From assembly GCA_903907615.1 (NCBI GenBank), contig CAIVOR010000033.1, positions 1 to 11,623 on the forward strand: DNA of 11,623 nt. The letters are read 5' to 3'. The stretch is from an uncultured Microbacteriaceae bacterium. Lineage in GTDB: Bacteria > Actinomycetota > Actinomycetes > Actinomycetales > Microbacteriaceae. The position numbers and the translations under genes are program-made. Shown in pieces: positions 5,778 to 11,623 of the stretch. The notes under the pieces were generated by a model. That model saw only the letters and a list, made by a program, of their open reading frames with translations, made no database searches and was not told where the DNA came from. Position 1 is the stretch's first letter. Each line of letters begins with the position of its first letter.

Positions 5778-6932
5778 TTAGGCGCCCGCGCGGGCGTCCG
5801 CGACGGCATCCACAAAGCCCTCGTGAACAATCTCGGCGAGCTCTTCGCGGTCTTCCAGTGGCAGGAACGCCGCCACAGCGGCATTGAGCTGAAAGGCCTC
5901 GAGGTCGGCCAGCCCGTAGCCGAACGCTTCGGTGAGCAGCCCGAGCTCGCGCGTGAGCGTGGTTCCGCTCACCGTGCGGTTGTCGCAACTCACGGTGACG
6001 GAGAATCCCAGTTGGTAGAACAGGTCGAAGGGGTGATCTTCGAGGCGCGAACCCCGCGCGGCGATTGCGCCCGTCTGCAGGTTTGACGTGGGGCACATTT
6101 CGAGCGTGATCCCGCGATCGCGCACCCACCGGGCCACCTCGCCCAGGCTCACCGTGGTCGAGTCGCCGTCAACTTCTTCAACCGTGATGTCTTCGGCCAG
6201 ACGCACGCCGTGGCCCAATCGCAGGGCGTAGCCGTCCACAAGGGCGCTCTCGATGCTCGGCAGGCCGTCGGCCTCACCGGCGTGGATCGTGGCGGGAAAC
6301 ATGTTCTCCGCGAGGAGTCGAAATGCCGGAGCGTGTCGCGACGGGAGAAAGCCCAGTTCGGCCCCGGCAATGTCGAAGCCCACGGCGCCACCCTCGCGAT
6401 GACGCAGCGCCAACTCCGCAATCTCGAGCGAACGATCGGCATGGCGCATGGCCGTGATGAGCTGGCCCACACGAATGTCGTGACCCACTGCTGCAGCATC
6501 TTGGATGCCCTGCTCAATGCCGCGCTGCACACAGGCCACGGTTTCATCAAGCGTCAGCCCGCCCTGCAGGTGCTGCTCGGGAGCCCACCGAAGCTCGGTG
6601 TACACAACGCCGTCGGCGGCCAAATCGATCACGGCCTCACGAGCGACCCGCGCCAGGCCCTCTTCGGTCTGCATGAGGGCGCACGTCAGGTCAAAAATCT
6701 TGAGGTAGTCCACGAGCGAACCGGACTCAGACTGCGTCACAATCCAGGTGGCCAACTCATCCGACGTCATGGCGCGCACATCACCCGACACGGAAACCGA
6801 CTCGGGCACGGCGATGTTGCCGGTCTCCAAAAGTTCGAGGATCGTGCCCGGACGGAGTCCCCCGTCCAAGTGGTCGTGCAACGACACCTTGGGCAGTGAG
6901 CGCAGGTTCACACCGTCGATGGTCCAGTCCAT
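5778..6932 (-). CDS. add: Adenosine deaminase
   Basis: This 384-residue cytoplasmic zinc hydrolase converts adenosine (and deoxyadenosine) to inosine in purine salvage. Metal and catalytic motifs are all visible: HDHLDG with His19 and His21; HAGE at 217-220 with zinc ligand His217 and catalytic Glu220; LGHG with His241; and CPTSNLQTG. The C-terminal metal Asp317 lies in SCDNRTVSG. The residue after it is Asn, where the mammalian enzyme has a second Asp; I recall the same DNR pattern in other actinobacterial homologues, so it is probably a lineage trait. The ATG at 6932 is preferred because GGAG (6941-6944) sits eight bases before it. An ATG at 6950 would add MTGVTD and overlap the manC stop by one base (TAATG), but has no ribosome site. 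It is co-transcribed behind manC and converges on pcaR with 11 bases between stops. Confidence 0.92.
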   Translation of the reverse strand: MDWTIDGVNLRSLPKVSLHDHLDGGLRPGTILELLETGNIAVPESVSVSGDVRAMTSDELATWIVTQSESGSLVDYLKIFDLTCALMQTEEGLARVAREAVIDLAADGVVYTELRWAPEQHLQGGLTLDETVACVQRGIEQGIQDAAAVGHDIRVGQLITAMRHADRSLEIAELALRHREGGAVGFDIAGAELGFLPSRHAPAFRLLAENMFPATIHAGEADGLPSIESALVDGYALRLGHGVRLAEDITVEEVDGDSTTVSLGEVARWVRDRGITLEMCPTSNLQTGAIAARGSRLEDHPFDLFYQLGFSVTVSCDNRTVSGTTLTRELGLLTEAFGYGLADLEAFQLNAAVAAFLPLEDREELAEIVHEGFVDAVADARAGA

Positions 6933-6940
6933 ATCGGTTA

Positions 6941-6944
6941 CTCC
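6941..6944 (-). promoter_or_regulatory. Ribosome binding site deciding the add start
   Basis: GGAG on the minus strand lies eight bases upstream of the ATG at 6932, and inside the coding sequence that a start at 6950 would use. This favours the shorter adenosine deaminase. Confidence 0.6.
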
Positions 6945-6949
6945 GGTCA

Positions 6950-8071
6950 TTAGAGCACGTCGTCTCGGCCGGCGAGGCGCAGGGCATCTACGACGTTCTT
7001 AACGCGCTGGGCGTGTGCCGTGGTGGTGACGAGGAGGGCATCCGGCGTATCGACAACCACGATGTCGGTGACGCCCACGAGCGCAATGGTGCGCCCGGAG
7101 TCGGCAAAGACAATGCCGTTTGCGGAGTCGGAGAGCACTCGCGCGCCCTCGCCCAGAATGGCGAGGTCGGTCTTGTGGCCACTGGAGTGCAGCTTGGCAA
7201 TCGAGGCGAAGTCGCCCACGTCGTCCCAATCAAATTCTCCGGGAACCACCACCATGCGGCCCTGTGCAGCTGCCGGTTCGGCAACGCTGTAGTCCAGGGC
7301 AATCTTCGTGAGGCGCGGCCAGACCCGGTCAACGACATGTCCGCGGTCGGGCGTGTCCCAGGCTTCCGCCAGTTCCTGGAGCCCCGCGTGCATCTCGGGC
7401 TGCGTCTCGGCCAGCGCGTCGAGCAGAACGCTGGCCTTGGCAATGAACATGCCGGCGTTCCAGAAGTACTCGCCGCTCGCGAGGTATTTCTCAGCCGTTG
7501 CTTGGGTGGGCTTCTCGACGAATTCGTCGACCGTGAGCGTACTGGCAGCCCCGTCGATGTTGGCAGATGCCGTCGCGCGGATGTACCCGAATCCGATTGC
7601 GGGTTCGGTGGGCCGAATGCCAATTGTGGCAATCACCCCCGTCTGCGCCGCGACGACAGCCTCGCGAACCGCCATGTCAAAGAACCGTGCGCCACGAATC
7701 ACGTGGTCGGCGGCAAACGATCCGATGACCACGCCCGGTTCGCGTCGCTCAAGGATCGCTGCGGCCAAACCGATGGCGGCAGAGGAGTCGCGCGGCTCGG
7801 TTTCGAGGACCACGTTGGCGTCGGAGAGTTCGGGAATCTGCCGTTCGACGGCGGCGCGGTGGGCGCGTCCGGTGACCACCATGATGCGGTCCGCACCCGC
7901 GAGGGGTGTGAGGCGCTCCCACGTGGTGCGCAAGAGAGAGCTCCCCGTACCGGCAAGGTCGTGGAGAAACTTTGGGGCTTCCGCGCGCGACAGAGGCCAG
8001 AGGCGCGAGCCTATTCCGCCGGCCGGAATTACAGCGTAAAAGTGGGAGAGGGGAGCGACTGTGGGTGACAC
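6950..8071 (-). CDS. manC: Mannose-1-phosphate guanylyltransferase (GDP-mannose pyrophosphorylase)
   Basis: The 373-residue cytoplasmic enzyme makes GDP-mannose from mannose-1-phosphate and GTP. The nucleotidyltransferase signature PAGGIGSRLWPLSRAEAPK spans 16-34. TEPRDSSAAIGLAAA (91-105), FAADH (119-123, metal-binding Asp), EFVEKP (183-188), EYFWNAGMF (201-209) and DWDDVGDF (281-288) are the remaining conserved blocks. A short left-handed helix-type C terminus follows, with no cupin isomerase domain, so this is the monofunctional form rather than a ManC/AlgA fusion. Start is GTG at 8071; no alternative ATG lies upstream of the signature, and the ribosome site is weak. It is first in a two-gene minus-strand unit with add and is divergent from sdhC with a 64-base gap. 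GDP-mannose would feed glycolipid or cell-envelope glycan synthesis. The symbol manC is by function; some genomes use manB for this gene. Confidence 0.9.
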   Translation of the reverse strand: MSPTVAPLSHFYAVIPAGGIGSRLWPLSRAEAPKFLHDLAGTGSSLLRTTWERLTPLAGADRIMVVTGRAHRAAVERQIPELSDANVVLETEPRDSSAAIGLAAAILERREPGVVIGSFAADHVIRGARFFDMAVREAVVAAQTGVIATIGIRPTEPAIGFGYIRATASANIDGAASTLTVDEFVEKPTQATAEKYLASGEYFWNAGMFIAKASVLLDALAETQPEMHAGLQELAEAWDTPDRGHVVDRVWPRLTKIALDYSVAEPAAAQGRMVVVPGEFDWDDVGDFASIAKLHSSGHKTDLAILGEGARVLSDSANGIVFADSGRTIALVGVTDIVVVDTPDALLVTTTAHAQRVKNVVDALRLAGRDDVL

Positions 8072-8122
8072 ACGGCAAGCCTACCGGCGTAGTCTTAGCG
8101 CAGGATTTTATTGCTCAACCTT

Positions 8123-8129
8123 AGGAAGG
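8123..8129 (+). promoter_or_regulatory. Ribosome binding site deciding the sdhC start
   Basis: AGGAAGG lies six bases before the GTG at 8136. It marks that GTG, rather than the upstream in-frame GTG at 8061, as the sdhC start. The 64-base gap to manC (8072-8135) otherwise shows no convincing -35/-10 pair; an AT-rich stretch near 8105-8113 could be part of a promoter. Confidence 0.65.
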
Positions 8130-8135
8130 CTTCTC

Positions 8136-8555
8136 GTGTCTGTAGCGTCCGCAACGCGCGCCGCAAAGAGCACGACTCGTCCGGGTGGCACGCTTTATCG
8201 CGGGCACGAAGGCATGTGGTCGTGGGTCTTGCACCGAATCACCGGCGTGGCCATTTTCTTCTTCTTGCTTGTCCACATCCTCGACACGGCTGTGGTTCGC
8301 ATCAGCCCCGAGGCCTACAACGCTGTCATCAGCTCGTACCAGAACCCCCTCATGGGAGTCGGCGAGATCGGGCTCGTGGGAGCAATTGTCTTCCACGCCC
8401 TCAACGGCTTGCGCATCATCGCGATTGACTACTGGCGTAAGGGCGTGAAGTACCAGCGAGCAATGTTCTGGACCGTCATCGCGGTGTGGGTCGTTCTCAT
8501 GGCTGCCTTCATCCCCCGTCAGATCATCGTCATCATTTCGGAGGTGCAGGGCTAA
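8136..8555 (+). CDS. sdhC: Succinate dehydrogenase cytochrome b subunit (SdhC)
   Basis: This 139-residue integral membrane subunit of complex II helps bind heme b and quinone, and passes electrons from SdhB to the quinone pool. Three hydrophobic segments are visible at about 28-50, 72-95 and 108-134. The first carries the SdhC family motif SWVLHRITG (29-37) and a membrane His47. The second contains FHALNGLRIIAIDYW (86-100); its His87 aligns with the usual axial heme ligand. The GTG start at 8136 gives the polar N terminus MSVASATRAAKSTT and has a strong AGGAAGG. The stop overlaps the sdhD start by one base (TAATG). No signal peptide is present or expected. First gene of the sdhCDAB operon. 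Confidence 0.9.
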   Translation: MSVASATRAAKSTTRPGGTLYRGHEGMWSWVLHRITGVAIFFFLLVHILDTAVVRISPEAYNAVISSYQNPLMGVGEIGLVGAIVFHALNGLRIIAIDYWRKGVKYQRAMFWTVIAVWVVLMAAFIPRQIIVIISEVQG

Positions 8556-9007
8556 TGACCACCATCGCAACTCCACGTTCGCCCTACACCCGCAGCCCGC
8601 GCCGCGGCCTCAATTGGGAAAAAGCCGGTTGGCTCTACATGCGCATCTCGGGAGTCATCCTGGTTGTGCTCATCCTTGGCCACCTCTTCGTCAACCTCAT
8701 GTTGGGCGAAGGCGTCAAGGGCATTGACTTCGCGTTCGTTGCCGGCAAGTGGGCCAGCCCCTTCTGGCAGGTCTGGGACGTCCTGATGCTGTGGTTGGCC
8801 CTCATCCACGGCGCTAACGGAATGCGCACCATCGTGAACGACTACGCCACAACGCGAGGCATGCGCGTCACGCTCAAGACCTTCATCGGCATCTCGGCTG
8901 TCGGCCTCATCCTGCTCGGAACGCTCGTCGCCACCACGTTCGACCCGTGCCCCCAGGTAAGCGTCGACCAGCTCGACCTGTTGCCCTCCTTCTGCCCTCC
9001 GCAGTAA
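8555..9007 (+). CDS. sdhD: Succinate dehydrogenase hydrophobic membrane anchor subunit (SdhD)
   Basis: This 150-residue membrane anchor has three hydrophobic segments at about 30-50, 68-92 and 106-128, after a basic N terminus (RSPYTRSPRRGLNWEK). His43 in the first helix (LGHLF) and His85 in the second (IHGANGMRTIVNDY) are possible heme or quinone-site residues. The latter motif mirrors SdhC HALNGLRIIAIDY, as expected for a paired four-helix heme-binding core. The C-terminal tail has two cysteines (CPQ, SFCPP) of unknown role. The ATG at 8555 follows a strong GGAGGT at 8540-8545. Translation is coupled to sdhC through TAATG. A 34-base gap separates it from sdhA. Confidence 0.9.
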   Translation: MTTIATPRSPYTRSPRRGLNWEKAGWLYMRISGVILVVLILGHLFVNLMLGEGVKGIDFAFVAGKWASPFWQVWDVLMLWLALIHGANGMRTIVNDYATTRGMRVTLKTFIGISAVGLILLGTLVATTFDPCPQVSVDQLDLLPSFCPPQ

Positions 9008-9041
9008 TCACCAAACCCTCGCCTCAACCGGAAGAATCATC

Positions 9042-10844
<1,803 letters not shown>

Positions 10845-10847
10845 ATC

Positions 10848-11594
10848 ATGGCTGCAGCCACCCCCACGATGCCGGCCGTTCAGGCCTTCACCATCACACT
10901 CAACATCCGACGTTTTCAGCCCGAGGTTGATCAAGAGGCCCGCTGGCAGTCCTTCGACGTCGAGGTGTACTCCACCGACCGCGTCCTCGATGCCCTGCAC
11001 AAGATCAAGTGGGAACAAGACGGCACCCTGTCGTTCCGCCGCTCGTGTGCTCACGGCATTTGCGGATCCGACGCCATGCGCATCAACGGTCGTAACCGAC
11101 TCGCCTGCAAGACGCTCATCAAAGACCTCGACATCACGCAGCCCATCTACGTGGAAGCCATCAAGGGCCTTCCGCTCGAGAAGGACCTGATTGTCGACAT
11201 GGAGCCCTTTTTCGCCGCGTTCCGCGAGGTCAAGCCGTTCCTCATCGCCAACTCCAAGCCAGAAAAGGGCAAAGAGCGCATTCAGTCGATCGCCAACCGC
11301 GAAATCTTCGACGACACCACCAAGTGCATCCTGTGCGCTGCGTGCACCACGTCGTGCCCTGTGTTCTGGACCGACGGCCAGTACTTTGGTCCGGCCGCCA
11401 TCGTGGCCGCACACCGCTTCATCTTCGACTCGCGCGACGATGCCGCGAAGGTGCGACTGGACATCCTCAACGACAAAGAGGGCGTGTGGCGCTGCCGTAC
11501 CACCTTCAACTGCACGGATGCGTGTCCGCGTGGCATTCAGGTGACGCAGGCGATTGCCGACGTCAAGCAGGCGATTCTGCGCGGTCGTCGCTAA
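10848..11594 (+). CDS. sdhB: Succinate dehydrogenase iron-sulfur subunit (SdhB)
   Basis: This 248-residue electron-transfer subunit links SdhA flavin to the membrane quinone site through three clusters. The [2Fe-2S] ligands are Cys67, Cys72, Asp75 and Cys87 (SCAHGICGSDAM, RLAC); Asp in the third position is as in E. coli SdhB. The C-terminal ferredoxin domain has CILCAACTTSC and CRTTFNCTDACP. By homology Cys160, Cys163, Cys166 and Cys226 hold [4Fe-4S], and Cys170, Cys216 and Cys222 hold [3Fe-4S]. All ligands are intact. The ATG at 10848 has GAGAGGAAG (10830-10838) inside the end of sdhA. It is the last gene of sdhCDAB in view; the 29 bases after it show no terminator hairpin before the window ends. 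Confidence 0.96.
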   Translation: MAAATPTMPAVQAFTITLNIRRFQPEVDQEARWQSFDVEVYSTDRVLDALHKIKWEQDGTLSFRRSCAHGICGSDAMRINGRNRLACKTLIKDLDITQPIYVEAIKGLPLEKDLIVDMEPFFAAFREVKPFLIANSKPEKGKERIQSIANREIFDDTTKCILCAACTTSCPVFWTDGQYFGPAAIVAAHRFIFDSRDDAAKVRLDILNDKEGVWRCRTTFNCTDACPRGIQVTQAIADVKQAILRGRR

Positions 11595-11623
11595 GAGTTA
11601 CTTGGAACGGATGCTTGTTACCC

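Noticed and set aside
6896..8068. 390-codon plus-strand open frame opposite manC and the start of add
   Set aside because: It is antisense to two genes with full catalytic motifs and has no recognisable domain. High-GC coding DNA often leaves the opposite frame open.
8077..8131. AAGCCT ... AGGCTT arms in the manC-sdhC gap as a possible operator
   Set aside because: Only six-base arms about 40 bases apart, and one arm contains the sdhC ribosome site; no convincing symmetry.
8061..8135. Longer sdhC start at 8061
   Set aside because: It would overlap the divergent manC start and add 25 non-conserved residues. GTG at 8136 has AGGAAGG at ideal spacing.
11595..11623. Terminator or next gene after sdhB
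   Set aside because: The 29 bases left show no stem-loop with T-tract and no supported start; too short to judge.

Overview
The window is GC-rich, densely packed DNA. Its gene content and order point to a high-GC Gram-positive actinobacterium, most likely a Microbacteriaceae relative; this is inferred from protein sequence style and synteny, not from a marker gene. The order lpdA (divergent) - phospho-sugar mutase - adenosine deaminase (reverse) - succinate dehydrogenase CDAB resembles the block I recall from Mycobacterium tuberculosis (lpdA, deoD, pmmB, upp, ... add, deoA, cdd, sdhCDAB). Here deoD, upp, deoA and cdd are absent. A beta-ketoadipate cluster and a mannose-1-phosphate guanylyltransferase gene occupy the space instead.

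Layout: (1) 1-76, minus strand: the first 25 codons of a flavoprotein of the LpdA / dihydrolipoamide-dehydrogenase-like family. (2) 77-228: a divergent control region with two perfect 10-bp palindromes and a 20-codon leader ORF. (3) 229-1935, plus: a PGM2-type phospho-sugar mutase, whose stop overlaps the stop of a convergent DUF1622 membrane protein gene (1932-2324, minus). (4) 2325-2481: a second divergent control region carrying two tandem GTTCG-N5-CGAAC boxes just before pcaI. (5) 2482-5766, plus: pcaI, pcaJ, pcaF and an IclR-type regulator pcaR, tightly coupled by overlaps or very short gaps. (6) 5778-8071, minus: manC followed by add, joined as TAATG and converging on pcaR with an 11-bp gap. 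(7) 8136-11594, plus: sdhC, sdhD, sdhA and sdhB, a complete complex II operon.

Functionally, PcaI/PcaJ and PcaF carry out the last two steps of aromatic-acid catabolism. They activate 3-oxoadipate with CoA from succinyl-CoA, then cleave it to succinyl-CoA plus acetyl-CoA. The products enter the TCA cycle, one step of which is complex II, encoded at the right end. The mutase and adenosine deaminase fit nucleoside salvage, while the mutase plus ManC could alternatively serve GDP-mannose supply. No mobile element, CRISPR array, tRNA or rRNA was seen. The most notable non-coding signals are the two sets of palindromic operator-like sites, at 183-207 and 2430-2463.
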